IMG/VR virus record: IMGVR_UViG_3300046660_000212
Coordinates: 1 to 60,509 of that record
Length of the DNA stretch: 60,509 nt
Source of the DNA: a virus
Direction: 5' to 3' (one strand)
The position numbers and the translations under genes are program-made. Each line of letters begins with the position of its first letter. The first letter of the stretch is position 1. Shown here piece after piece: positions 1 to 7,251 of the stretch. The notes under the pieces were generated by a model. That model was given only the letters and a program-made list of their open reading frames with translations, searched no databases and was not told where the DNA came from.

Positions 1-127
1 GGATGTGTGGCCGAACGGTCGCGATATCCTGAACGAAGTGCCGGGCCTTCGGGTGGTTCAGCGTGTGGGTGTCGATCGCCGTCTGCCAGTGATTGACGCA
101 GACGAGTTCCATTTCCAGGCCGAGTTC
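1..127. repeat. Terminal direct repeat, copy 1 (circular-contig overlap)
   Basis: Bases 1-127 are identical to 60383-60509. The repeat lies inside the coding sequence of a methyltransferase that reads continuously across the joined ends. It is therefore best read as the overlap of a circular assembly (127 is a common maximal assembler k-mer), not as a biological terminal repeat. Unique length is about 60,382 bp. Confidence 0.95.
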
Positions 128-208
128 ACGCAGGGCGCGCTCACAGCCGGTAGAAGATCCGCCGGCACCGCAAAGCAGATCGGCCACAAGGATTTTACGA
201 CGGCTCAT
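1..208 (-). CDS. DNA cytosine-5 methyltransferase, N-terminal part (continues at the other end of the window)
   Basis: This is the 5' end of the gene whose remainder lies at 58488-60509. The ATG at 208-206 begins MSRRKILVADLLCGAGG, which carries methyltransferase motif I (D-L-x-C-G-A-G-G-S, the S-adenosylmethionine-binding loop) at residues 10-18. Reading leftward through position 1 and continuing at 60382 gives a full protein of about 700 residues. The next upstream gene ends at 282 on the same strand, so this belongs to the long leftward early operon. No strong Shine-Dalgarno sequence is visible before the ATG. Confidence 0.9.
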   Translation of the reverse strand, partial: MSRRKILVADLLCGAGGSSTGCERALRELGLEMELVCVNHWQTAIDTHTLNHPKARHFVQDIATVRPHI

Positions 209-281
209 GCGAGGCCCCCATTGAATTGTTGATGCTTGAAGGCGGCCCGCGAGCGCCCCAGGTCTCCTCTCCCCCTGTCCA

Positions 282-824
282 TCAGGCACCAGCCTTAGTA
301 GAGCGGGGAGAAGATGAGTATTCATCCCGGAGTTGCCCGGTGTGGACGCGTTCCGCGCCACCCGCTGGCCGGTATTCCTGGACGACAGCGGCCATGTCGC
401 CCCCAGCCAGGAAGGCGGCATAGGTCGCTGCGGCAAGGGCGTCAGGGTCCATGCGATGCGCGGCCCACCAGGCGGCCTCGTTGCCCGCCGCATGCTGCTC
501 GGTATGGTGGGCCCGGCACAGCGGAGTTGCGAAACGGTCGTGGCTTTTCATGCCCATGCCCGGGTTGCGGCGGCCGACCGCCATGTTGGTGAAGCGGAGG
601 TGCGCGGCGTCTGAGGGAAGGGCGCCGCAGACGGCGCACGGCACGCGACGAAGGGCCTGCAGGTAGGCGTTGGCCTTCTCGCGCGGCTGGCGCTGGCCGG
701 GGGCCTTCGTCGCCACGATGGCGCGGATGTGCTGGCGAGCGGCTTCCTTGCGGGCCTTCCGAGCTTTGGCCTTGTCCGCCTTCACGATGGCGTAGGCGTC
801 TCGGGTTTCTGGGTCGCGGATCAT
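282..824 (-). CDS. HNH-type nuclease-like protein (DUF968-like)
   Basis: 180 residues. A basic N-terminal half (many K/R/A) is followed by a compact metal-binding region: CAVCG near residue 63, AAHLR, then D-R-F-A-T-P-L-C-R-A-H-H and H..G-N-E..W. This Cys/His pattern matches the small HNH/DUF968 phage proteins thought to act as nucleases in recombination or end processing. The C-terminus after about residue 150 looks unstructured. The start overlaps the stop of the next upstream gene by an ATGA (821-824), so the two are translationally coupled. Family assignment is by motif only; substrate unknown. Confidence 0.7.
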   Translation of the reverse strand: MIRDPETRDAYAIVKADKAKARKARKEAARQHIRAIVATKAPGQRQPREKANAYLQALRRVPCAVCGALPSDAAHLRFTNMAVGRRNPGMGMKSHDRFATPLCRAHHTEQHAAGNEAAWWAAHRMDPDALAAATYAAFLAGGDMAAVVQEYRPAGGAERVHTGQLRDEYSSSPRSTKAGA

Positions 825-1165
825 CGCGGCTGCGCCTCCGCCATCTCCTCGAAGTCCTCGAACACGGGCGCGTCCATACGCAGCTTGGTGCGGTCGTAGG
901 CGCCGAAGCGCTCGGCGATCCGCATCATCTGGTTTGGGGTCTCCAGCCGCTCCAGCATGATCAGGGCGCCGGCGCAGTGCTGTTCCTTCTGCGTCCGGAC
1001 TGGTTCGCCCTCGTCGTCGTACTCGACGGTCTTATGGCAGGCGAAGGTCTCTTGCCGACGCTCGCAGGCGTCGCCGATCTCGTAGACGCGCTCAGCCGTG
1101 AGATAGGGCGCGACGTCAGTGCGGAAGGGGCAGTCCTTGCACGGGGTGATCAAATCGAACTTCAC
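821..1165 (-). CDS. Cys-rich conserved phage protein (DUF6283-like)
   Basis: 114 residues. The N-terminus carries C-K-D-C-P-F-R, then F-A-C-H-K-T-V and H-C-A-G-A, a spaced Cys/His set that resembles the DUF6283 family and probably binds zinc or another metal. No enzyme signature is seen. It overlaps both neighbours by 4 bp, inside the recombination gene cluster with Bet/RecT and Gp157. Function not known. Confidence 0.65.
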   Translation of the reverse strand: MKFDLITPCKDCPFRTDVAPYLTAERVYEIGDACERRQETFACHKTVEYDDEGEPVRTQKEQHCAGALIMLERLETPNQMMRIAERFGAYDRTKLRMDAPVFEDFEEMAEAQPR

Positions 1166-1674
1166 GCCGGTTCCCCTTGCCGCTGAAGGGTGGATGGAGT
1201 GACGCCGATCATCTCGGACAGGACGGCCAAGACCTTGTCCTTCGAGTCCTGAAAGGTGGCTCGGTCCATGGACTTGCTGTCCTGGCTCTTGGCCTTGTAT
1301 TCCGTGACCATGTTGCCCGTAGTGATGATCAGGGCGAACTCGTCGGCCGGTCGCAGGAATGCCGCCAGGCGAAGGGCTTCGGCCCGAGACGCGGCGGGAA
1401 ACGACCGCTCGTCGTAGAAGCCAGCTTTGATCAGGGCGTATTTGCGCAGATGGTTTTCGGTCGGAAACCGCTCAGCCGCCGCCTCTGGCAGATTGACGAA
1501 AGCCTCCCGCACCAGGGCGAAGTAGTGACGATGGCTGGCCGACGAGCGGTCCTGAACCTCGACGAGCGTGTAGGCCTGGCCGACGACGAAGACTTGGTCC
1601 GCCCTGCGCGCGAAGGCGCGAGGCGGAACCATTGCCTCTCCGTTCCAGATGAAAGGGAAGGGCGCCTGTTCCAT
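1162..1674 (-). CDS. Hypothetical protein of the recombination cluster
   Basis: 170 residues, no family recognised with certainty. It is rich in charged helical sequence with a conserved-looking centre (ERFPTENHLRKYALIKAGF) and a C-terminal region KSMDRATFQDSKDKVL. It starts directly at the stop of the Bet/RecT gene (1674) and overlaps the next gene by 4 bp, so it is co-translated with the annealing protein. Position suggests a recombination accessory role, which is an inference. Confidence 0.6.
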   Translation of the reverse strand: MEQAPFPFIWNGEAMVPPRAFARRADQVFVVGQAYTLVEVQDRSSASHRHYFALVREAFVNLPEAAAERFPTENHLRKYALIKAGFYDERSFPAASRAEALRLAAFLRPADEFALIITTGNMVTEYKAKSQDSKSMDRATFQDSKDKVLAVLSEMIGVTPSTLQRQGEPA

Positions 1675-2633
1675 CAGGCGTCCGCCGTCTCGGCTTCGGC
1701 GGCCTTCAGCTCGACGGCCCGGCGCTCAAGCACCTTCTTGACCTCCAGAGCGTCGGCCTGGGCGCGAGCCCAGAACTCCTGCATGGCGGCGCGGTTGACG
1801 CTCTCGAACCAGGCCTGATGTTTGGTGCTGGTGAACTCCTTGGAGGCTCCGATCACCCGGTCAGCGATCTTGCCAACCGGCACGCTCTCCAGCGGCTCGT
1901 TCGGCATGAACTGGAAAAGGATGCCGCCGCCGCCGATGCGCGCCAGCCGTGTTTCCACGGCGGCGGCTTCGACTTGCTCGCTGGGCAGCATGTCGCCCGC
2001 GATGGCTTGATCCAGTTCGGCGCGCTCGTAGAGGCTGGAAAGATCCTCCGGGAACGCCTTGCGTAGGGCTTGGGACTCCGCGCACTTGGCCAGCATCAGG
2101 CGGGGCATGCGGCCCCAATTGCCGCCGGTGTCAAGAACCTTGCGGCCGGTGGGCTTGCGCCGGCCGGTGGCTTCATCCTCGCCCCATTCATCGGAGACGG
2201 GTGCGAACTCGTCCCAATAGGCCACGCCGGTCACGCGCTTCCATCCGCCCTCGCGCATGTCGTCGGCGATCCAGATGCGGACCAGGGCCTTTTCCAGGCC
2301 AAGCGGATTGGTCTCTGACTTCATGGCCGGGTCGGCGACGAACTCCGGCTCGTCCTCGTCGGGGCGATAGCGGCGCGAGCGGGCGGCGATGACGCGCAGA
2401 CCGTCGATCGTGGTGACGATGGCCATCCGGCGCTTGTCCGGTTTGTTTTTGTTGAAGACCAGGGCGCTGATCTGCTTGCGGAACGGATCCAGGCCGGCGT
2501 TCTGAGCGACCGTCACGAACAGGTCGAATTCTTGGGCGTTGCAGTCAGTCGCGACGGTGCGTTTGATCAGCGACAGTTGGGCGCCGGACCAGACGTTGGA
2601 GGCGGGGATAACGGCGAGAGCGCTCATGGTCAT
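1674..2633 (-). CDS. bet: Single-strand annealing recombinase, RecT/Bet superfamily
   Basis: 319 residues. Residues about 20-215 hold the Redbeta/RecT core: an N-terminal helix, then G-L-D-P-F-R-K-Q-I-S-A followed by R-M-A-I-V-T-T-I-D-G-L-R, both hallmarks of the lambda Bet-like family, and later N-W-G-R-M-P-R-L-M-L-A-K-C-A-E. Such proteins coat single-stranded DNA and anneal it to complementary strands during phage recombination. The Gp157-like gene lies immediately upstream (ATGA overlap at 2630-2633). No lambda Exo-like exonuclease is recognisable next to it, which is unusual; the adjacent 170-residue protein could be the partner, but nothing in its sequence shows that. Confidence 0.9.
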   Translation of the reverse strand: MTMSALAVIPASNVWSGAQLSLIKRTVATDCNAQEFDLFVTVAQNAGLDPFRKQISALVFNKNKPDKRRMAIVTTIDGLRVIAARSRRYRPDEDEPEFVADPAMKSETNPLGLEKALVRIWIADDMREGGWKRVTGVAYWDEFAPVSDEWGEDEATGRRKPTGRKVLDTGGNWGRMPRLMLAKCAESQALRKAFPEDLSSLYERAELDQAIAGDMLPSEQVEAAAVETRLARIGGGGILFQFMPNEPLESVPVGKIADRVIGASKEFTSTKHQAWFESVNRAAMQEFWARAQADALEVKKVLERRAVELKAAEAETADA

Positions 2634-3226
2634 TTCACCCGAATTGAGAGGGAGGGGGCGGCGTTGGACAGGGCCACGCCAGGGATTGGGGCGGGAAGCG
2701 CGGCCAGGGCGGCGGCGCGCTTCGCCTCGTCTTCGATCTTCAGGGCTTCATCACGAGCCTTGGCGGCCTCGCGCAGCGCGGCGGTAAGGGTGGTCTTGTC
2801 GAGGGTCGGCTTGCCCGCCTTCCAATAGTCGACGGGTATGTCCGCCTCTTCGACGACGACCAGCGAGGGCGCGCGCTTGGCGAGGGACAGCGTTCCGCCT
2901 GCCCGCTCCACCGGAGCGTCGATTTCCGCGATGGACAGCGCTTGCTCGATCAAGGCGCGGGCGCGCTCGATCCGGCTCTGAAACCGGGTCTTGCGGCCCT
3001 CCAACGCGTCTTGCATGCTGGAGATGCCGGCCACGACGCCCGTGTCAGCGTGGATGCCGACGAGAAGCGCGTCGATGGTTTCGAAAAGGTCGGTTTCGCC
3101 CTCGATCATGTCGACAAGCAGTTCACCGTCGCCGTCCGCCGACTCGGCCAGGCTGGCCCGCAGCGCAGCGGCGGCCCTGGCTTCGCGGATCGGGTCGGGC
3201 TCGTACTTCTTCTTTGCGGCGGCCAT
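2630..3226 (-). CDS. Siphovirus Gp157 family protein
   Basis: 198 residues. It matches the layout of the Gp157 family: an acidic helical region (EGETDLFETIDALL), a coiled middle with R-K-T-R-F-Q-S-R-I-E-R-A, then V-V-V-E-E-A-D-I-P-V-D-Y-W and a C-terminal G-V-A-L..L-S-I-R. Members are associated with phage resistance and recombination loci, and the mechanism is unsettled. It sits directly upstream of the Bet/RecT gene with a 4-bp overlap, a common pairing in temperate phages. Confidence 0.8.
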   Translation of the reverse strand: MAAAKKKYEPDPIREARAAAALRASLAESADGDGELLVDMIEGETDLFETIDALLVGIHADTGVVAGISSMQDALEGRKTRFQSRIERARALIEQALSIAEIDAPVERAGGTLSLAKRAPSLVVVEEADIPVDYWKAGKPTLDKTTLTAALREAAKARDEALKIEDEAKRAAALAALPAPIPGVALSNAAPSLSIRVK

Positions 3227-3385
3227 CTATTGGCGCTCCTTCAGCACCGCCAGCCGATCGGCATAGGCGGCTCGAATTGCGGTTAGGACGTACTCAGGAA
3301 GGCTCGCCAGGATCGCCGCGTGCTGTTCGCCCCAGGCCTTGAGAACAGCCGGGTTCCAGCAGAGGGAGATCGCAAGCCGAGCCAT
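3227..3385 (-). CDS. Small hypothetical protein
   Basis: 52 residues from ATG 3385, packed between a stop at 3391-3393 upstream and the ATG of the Gp157 gene downstream (the stop at 3227-3229 is directly adjacent). Sequence begins MARLAISLCWNP and is helical. Tight packing and same-strand context support it; no function can be read. Confidence 0.5.
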   Translation of the reverse strand: MARLAISLCWNPAVLKAWGEQHAAILASLPEYVLTAIRAAYADRLAVLKERQ

Positions 3386-3390
3386 GGCGA

Positions 3391-3603
3391 TCACTTCCTC
3401 CACGAGGCCGCGGTCGGCGTGACCAGCCGCAGGGTCGGGCGGATCGGCAGGCGAACGACCGTGGTGGTGACGGACTCGACGCGGGCGCCGGGGAAGAAGG
3501 TGTTCGAGCGCTCCCAGGTCTCGGCTTGGTCGACGGTTTCGAACGTGGTGATCGGCTGACCGTAGGCGGTGACGGCCTCGTATTGGGTGCGGGTCGTGCG
3601 CAT
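3391..3603 (-). CDS. Small hypothetical protein
   Basis: 70 residues, starting MRTTRTQYEAV. Its ATG overlaps the previous stop as TAATG at 3601-3605, indicating translational coupling. It has a beta-rich composition (many T, V and R) and no recognisable motif. Member of the leftward early operon. Confidence 0.6.
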   Translation of the reverse strand: MRTTRTQYEAVTAYGQPITTFETVDQAETWERSNTFFPGARVESVTTTVVRLPIRPTLRLVTPTAASWRK

Positions 3604-3800
3604 TATCGCTGCTCCCGTCCAAGAGAGCGCGCAGCCTGGCCCTCATGGATTGTGACGACGCTCGGAGTGGGAGCGGCTGCTGTCGGTGTTGAGCTGACCA
3701 GAACCTCGTGAGCGGCGTAGAGCGCGCCCTGGTCCGGGTGGTTGGACGGCAGGGCGAAGGACGCCTTGCGGATCTGACGGGCGAGGGCGGCGAGGGTCAT
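3603..3800 (-). CDS. Small hypothetical protein
   Basis: 65 residues. A helical N-terminus (MTLAALARQIRKASFALP) is followed by a Pro/Thr-rich tail. Coupled on both sides: ATGA overlap with the HNH gene upstream (3797-3800) and TAATG with the downstream gene. No function recognised. Confidence 0.55.
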   Translation of the reverse strand: MTLAALARQIRKASFALPSNHPDQGALYAAHEVLVSSTPTAAAPTPSVVTIHEGQAARSLGREQR

Positions 3801-4312
3801 GCCGCGGCTCCATCTTGGCCAAGAGCCTTGCGGAGCCCATCACGCATCGCGACCTTCTCCGGCGCGCTCAGGTGACCCGCCGTCTCGTTGCACTTGCTGT
3901 GCGCGAGGAAGAGGTTGCTGATGTGGTTTGGGCCGCCATGGGCGATGGCCACTAAGTGCTCGACGGTGACATCCTCGCCGAGGCGCTTGCCGCAGAAGAA
4001 GCAGCAGGGTCCGTCACGCTCCAGGATACGCTTCACCGAGCCCGCGTACTTCTGACGCGCTACGACCGGCACCGGAGCGAGAGTTTTAAAGCCGCCTGGC
4101 TGGTCCCGCAGATGCGTCAGCGCCAGCGTGGCCTCGGCGTTCTCTTTCCGGCGGCCCTTGGCGTTCGTGTAGATTACGCCGACACCGTAGCGGGTGCGAA
4201 AGCGCATCACCTCGTAGGGGTTTGTCGGCGCGAGCAATTCGGCGCCCGCCGCCACCAAACGGCGCGACAATGCCTCGTCTTCGCTTTCCTTGGGCTTCCG
4301 AAGAGCGTTCAT
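3797..4312 (-). CDS. HNH endonuclease
   Basis: 171 residues from ATG 4312, chosen because it overlaps the upstream stop as ATGA (4309-4312). The C-terminal half is a standard HNH fold: C-C-F-F-C-G-K-R-L, then V-T-V-E-H-L-V-A-I-A-H-G-G, N-H-I-S-N-L and K-C-N. The first His, the Asn and the CxxC zinc ligands are all present, so it is probably an active metal-dependent nuclease. The N-terminal 90 residues are unassigned. In phages such genes are either homing-type or serve packaging and recombination; here it sits in the early operon, away from terminase. Confidence 0.8.
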   Translation of the reverse strand: MNALRKPKESEDEALSRRLVAAGAELLAPTNPYEVMRFRTRYGVGVIYTNAKGRRKENAEATLALTHLRDQPGGFKTLAPVPVVARQKYAGSVKRILERDGPCCFFCGKRLGEDVTVEHLVAIAHGGPNHISNLFLAHSKCNETAGHLSAPEKVAMRDGLRKALGQDGAAA

Positions 4313-4596
4313 GCCGCCTTCCGCCCGAAGTAGACGCCATTCAGAGCCTCGGCGATTTCCGCCGCCTGGGTGAGGTTGACCCTCGCAAAGCCCATGGCGT
4401 ATTCCATGGACGGCATGTCGCCCTGGAGGCGGCACCGGTCGGCCTCGCCCTCGTATCGGGCACCGTCGCGCTCGCAGCGCCGCTGGCGGGCCAAGGCCTC
4501 GCGGACCAGCATCACGGTTGGAAAGACGTCACCTTCCTGGCGCTCGACTACGAAGTTGCCGCAGATGGACAGGGCGAAGGGGTTGGGGCGGGTCAT
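4309..4596 (-). CDS. Hypothetical protein
   Basis: 95 residues. The centre holds C-E-R-D-G-A-R-Y-E-G-E-A-D-R-C, and the C-terminus is helical (NLTQAAEIAEALNGVYFG). Overlaps both neighbours by 4 bp in the leftward operon. No family recognised. Confidence 0.55.
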   Translation of the reverse strand: MTRPNPFALSICGNFVVERQEGDVFPTVMLVREALARQRRCERDGARYEGEADRCRLQGDMPSMEYAMGFARVNLTQAAEIAEALNGVYFGRKAA

Positions 4597-5159
4597 TTCG
4601 CACCCCCAGCCTGAATAGTGGAGAGGAGGGCGCGAGCAGTCCTACGGGCGTTGTCGAGAGCGATCATGGCATCGGCCTGGCCAGCCGCGATCATGGCATC
4701 ATAGGTTGCCATGCCGCGGGTAGCGGCCAGTTGCTCGCACGCCCATTCCAAGCCCTGCACCGCCTCCACCAGAGCCGCGCGCTGGGCGATTAGCTCGGCT
4801 TGGTCGGTTACGAGGGTGCGGAGCTTAGATGCGACCGTGGGCATACCATCGGCGACAAGTTCGTCATGCCACTTCGCGGCCTCGGCCAGCAGCACACCTT
4901 GACCATATTCGTGGGGCTTGGACTGCTGCCATTCCCAGTTGATGCTGAACTCGCGCGGCTCGTCGTAGCCGTTGCCTGCGCTGAACGACTGGTGATCGTA
5001 GAGATATTCACCGATCTCAGCGAGGCGAACTGCTTCTTCGATCCAGTCTTCCGTTGCGCCGGAAGCGAGTGCAGCCGTCGCACCGATAGCAGCCTCAAGC
5101 TGCGAGCCGCACTGGTCGTCTTGAAGGTCCTGGGATGAGCTATGATCTTGATTTCCCAC
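4593..5159 (-). CDS. Hypothetical protein with C-terminal coiled coil shared with a second phage gene
   Basis: 188 residues from GTG 5159, directly after the TAG of the upstream gene (5161-5163), with a purine-rich GGGGGAATTAG before it. The middle (EFSINWEWQQSKPHEYG) resembles small phage proteins of unknown role. The C-terminal helix contains ELIAQRAALVEA, which recurs in the 110-residue protein at 49420-49752; the DNA is nearly identical there (4761-4798 versus 49573-49610). An ATG further upstream (5204) would overlap the previous gene and is less likely. Confidence 0.55.
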   Translation of the reverse strand: MGNQDHSSSQDLQDDQCGSQLEAAIGATAALASGATEDWIEEAVRLAEIGEYLYDHQSFSAGNGYDEPREFSINWEWQQSKPHEYGQGVLLAEAAKWHDELVADGMPTVASKLRTLVTDQAELIAQRAALVEAVQGLEWACEQLAATRGMATYDAMIAAGQADAMIALDNARRTARALLSTIQAGGAK

Positions 5160-5160
5160 T

Positions 5161-5541
5161 CTAATTCCCCCCCATCTGAGAGGGGGTAGAGACCGAAGCC
5201 TCAAGGGGGGAGAGGACAGGGTAGACGTTCCAGAACACCTTCACGTCGGCGACGTGCTTGTTCTCCTCGCGCCAGTACCGCTCTTCTTCGCGTTGGCGTT
5301 CGCACTCCGCTCGCGCCGACGCTTCGTGCAGATAGACGGCGTGGGGGAAGTCGTTGCGCTGCAAGACCCAGGCCTCGAAGGGACGGTGCTCGCCCGCAGC
5401 TCTTTTCAGCGCCTCTTCGGCTGCGTCGAGAGCGGCGGTGTACCCTTCGCCGAACCGGCTTTCCGTCTCCGCCTGCGAGTACGTACCGCCGCACGCGTCA
5501 ACGATGCTGAGCGCGTCGGCGAAGGTGATGAACTGAGCCAT
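5161..5541 (-). CDS. Hypothetical protein
   Basis: 126 residues. The N-terminal part (MAQFITFADALSIVDACGGTYS) is followed by a charged helix E-C-E-R-Q-R-E-E-E-R-Y-W-R-E-E. Its C-terminal L-S-P-L-E-A-S motif recurs in the next gene upstream (L-S-P-A-L-E-A-S), with similar local DNA, suggesting a small duplication. No function recognised. Confidence 0.55.
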   Translation of the reverse strand: MAQFITFADALSIVDACGGTYSQAETESRFGEGYTAALDAAEEALKRAAGEHRPFEAWVLQRNDFPHAVYLHEASARAECERQREEERYWREENKHVADVKVFWNVYPVLSPLEASVSTPSQMGGN

Positions 5542-5544
5542 AAC

Positions 5545-5973
5545 CTAGCCTCCCTTCGATTGGAGGGTTGAAGCCTCAAGGGCGGGGGAGAGACCAAGGG
5601 CGATGCGCTCGTCATCGGACAGCTTGGCTAAGCCCGACCGCCTCAGCTCGTCTTCGCGGCGGTGGCGCTCTTGCCACGCGAGGTCGGCCTTGAGTTGCTT
5701 GTCGCCGTCCGTGATCTTCCAGCCGAAGGACCGCCACCGGGCGTCATTCGGGAACAAGCGCCCGTAGCGATAGCGCTTCTCGCGCGGTCCACCTTCCATC
5801 AGGAGTCGGACCGACACGGCCTCACGGAGGCCAAAGCCATTGTCCGTGAAGTCGCCGCTCAGGCGCTCGATGAGGGCCTGGTCCTCGGGCGAGGCGACGC
5901 GGGCCTGGTCATGACGGAGCATGTCCAGCGGGAAGGGCCAATGACCCGATACGGTGTAGGGGCGTGAGACCAC
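5545..5973 (-). CDS. Hypothetical protein
   Basis: 142 residues, starting MVSRPYTVSGHWPFPLDML. It contains an arginine-rich helix (ERHRREDELRRSGLAKL) and ends with the L-S-P-A-L-E-A-S segment echoed in the neighbouring gene. The N-terminal part resembles small phage proteins that begin with a conserved H-W-P-F-P-x-D-M-L. Function unknown. Confidence 0.55.
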   Translation of the reverse strand: MVSRPYTVSGHWPFPLDMLRHDQARVASPEDQALIERLSGDFTDNGFGLREAVSVRLLMEGGPREKRYRYGRLFPNDARWRSFGWKITDGDKQLKADLAWQERHRREDELRRSGLAKLSDDERIALGLSPALEASTLQSKGG

Positions 5974-5976
5974 GAC

Positions 5977-6654
5977 TTATCCCTCCTTCTGTTCTACGGG
6001 GGAGGGAGGGGCTTGCGACTGGAGGGACTTGATCACCGCCTCGGCAGCCCACACACCGTTGCGGGTGAGTTGCCGTTGCCACGCACCCTCGCGAGGCGAC
6101 CAGCGGAAGGCGCGGCCCTTCAGTTCCTTGATGGTCTCGGCTTCGGGGCGGCCATCAAACACCAGTTGGATCCGGTCCAACGTGGTGTTGAAGACGAGGC
6201 GACCGCCCGCAAAGGCACGGTCCTGGTGCTCAGTCTCAGCCGACACGGCGGACAGCGCAGCTCGCTCAGCCGAACGGGTGCGGCGGCGGGCGAACTCAGC
6301 CGCGCCAGTGGCGTGCTGGTAGAACTCGTCGCACCGGCGCTGTTCGATCTCCATGCGCTTGCGGTTGCGCTCGACCGGGAAGTTAGCCGGGCCGGTGATG
6401 AACCAGTTCATGACCCGAGCGCCGGCGTGCTGGTAGGCCGTCCAGAGCTTCACGAACTTGGCCTGCCATTGCTCGGCGGCTTCCGCGTCCAGGCCAGCCT
6501 GGATCAATTCGGCCGTGCCCGCATCGTACAGGCTGACGGCGTCGGCCACGGCGCGCTCAGCAACCCGGTCAGGGTAGTGGCTGCGGCCGTGGAAGCTGCG
6601 AGCGAAGCGTTCAGCCCCGCCAACGGTTTGGAGGAGGGTATCTTGGGCGCTCAT
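5977..6654 (-). CDS. Conserved phage protein with C-terminal RWSPREGAWQR module
   Basis: 225 residues. Largely helical through residue 140. The C-terminal 60 residues hold L-V-F-N-T-T-L-D-R-I-Q-L-V-F-D-G-R-P then L-K-G-R-A-F-R-W-S-P-R-E-G-A-W-Q-R-Q-L-T, a beta-rich module I recognise from many phage and plasmid proteins (often called DUF3560-like or methylase-associated), where it is thought to bind nucleic acid. It overlaps the upstream gene by 4 bp. Role here is not known. Confidence 0.6.
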   Translation of the reverse strand: MSAQDTLLQTVGGAERFARSFHGRSHYPDRVAERAVADAVSLYDAGTAELIQAGLDAEAAEQWQAKFVKLWTAYQHAGARVMNWFITGPANFPVERNRKRMEIEQRRCDEFYQHATGAAEFARRRTRSAERAALSAVSAETEHQDRAFAGGRLVFNTTLDRIQLVFDGRPEAETIKELKGRAFRWSPREGAWQRQLTRNGVWAAEAVIKSLQSQAPPSPVEQKEG

Positions 6655-6935
6655 GCCGCCACCCGCTTCACTTGAGCGGCCGAAGCCTTGCGGAACCCGT
6701 ACGAGACGCCGCCGTCAGTCGTGAAAGCCTCGACCGAAGCGGGCAGGCCCTCGACGATCTGGCGAAGTTGCGCATCGGCGTTCAGGAAGGGGAGGATCGG
6801 GGCCGGGTTCGGCACGAAGCGCGGGCACTTGCGGCTCAGCGCTTCCTTGGCCGAGGCCGCGGCACTCACCGAGCGCGGCGCATCCAGTTGCGCTAGGGCT
6901 GCGGCAAGGGCGAGGGTCTTGGAGTCGGCGGACAT
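6651..6935 (-). CDS. Hypothetical protein
   Basis: 94 residues. The ATG at 6935-6933 is chosen over one 12 bp upstream because it forms a TGATG overlap with the preceding stop. The body is helical with an Ala/Ser-rich centre and K-C-P-R-F-V-P-N-P-A-P. Second gene of the PL operon. No family recognised. Confidence 0.55.
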   Translation of the reverse strand: MSADSKTLALAAALAQLDAPRSVSAAASAKEALSRKCPRFVPNPAPILPFLNADAQLRQIVEGLPASVEAFTTDGGVSYGFRKASAAQVKRVAA

Positions 6936-7120
6936 CACGCAGTACACCGAGCAGCGCGAGCGACGGCCGACCAGAAGTCAGCGCGAGCGGCGCTAACAGC
7001 ATTGGCCGCCATGCGGTCAGCATGGGCAACAGCAGCAGCGCGGCCAACAACCGAGACGCTGCACGCGGCAGATGCCTCGGGGCTGGAAGGGTCGGAGTGG
7101 TGGTTCGGCTGCGTCGCCAT
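6935..7120 (-). CDS. First gene of the leftward early operon, hypothetical
   Basis: 61 residues, starting MATQPNHHSDPSS, with an Ala-rich helical C-terminal half. A good ribosome-binding site (AGGAG) lies 10 bp before the ATG at 7120, and promoter PL starts the transcript about 23 bp further up. In lambda this position holds N, but no Arg-rich antiterminator motif is visible, so N-like function is not supported. Confidence 0.55.
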   Translation of the reverse strand: MATQPNHHSDPSSPEASAACSVSVVGRAAAVAHADRMAANAVSAARADFWSAVARAARCTA

Positions 7121-7149
7121 TTGGGCGGCTCCTGTGGGGTGACAGGATC

Positions 7150-7177
7150 ATTATGCACGTGTGCATAGGTGCCGCAA
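7150..7177 (-). promoter_or_regulatory. Leftward early promoter PL with embedded operator
   Basis: On the minus strand, -35 TTGCGG (7177-7172) and -10 CATAAT (7155-7150) are 16 bp apart. The spacer holds operator 1. A start near 7143 gives a short leader with AGGAG before the ATG at 7120. Confidence 0.65.
7152..7167. promoter_or_regulatory. Operator OL1 for the repressor/Cro pair
   Basis: TATGCAC-GT-GTGCATA: perfect 7-bp arms, matching the PR operator at 7711-7728 except for the centre. It lies within the PL spacer and touches its -10, so binding should block RNA polymerase. Confidence 0.75.
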
Positions 7178-7184
7178 CAGAAAA

Positions 7185-7202
7185 GATTGCGCGCGTGCAT
7201 AG
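7185..7202. promoter_or_regulatory. Operator OL2 (one good half-site)
   Basis: GATTGCGCGCGTGCATAG matches the 18-bp PR operator at 14 of 18 positions, with an intact right half (CGTGCATAG) and a degenerate left half. Its centre lies 34 bp from OL1, compatible with cooperative repressor binding. Confidence 0.55.
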
Positions 7203-7251
7203 TTCGTTGCGCGAGCTTTCGCATTCCGAGGTGCGTTATGGTGGGATGCGG

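Noticed and set aside
6935-7120. Lambda N-like antiterminator as first PL gene
   Set aside because: The protein is Ala/Ser-rich and lacks an Arg-rich RNA-binding motif, and no boxA/boxB-like hairpin is evident in the short leader.
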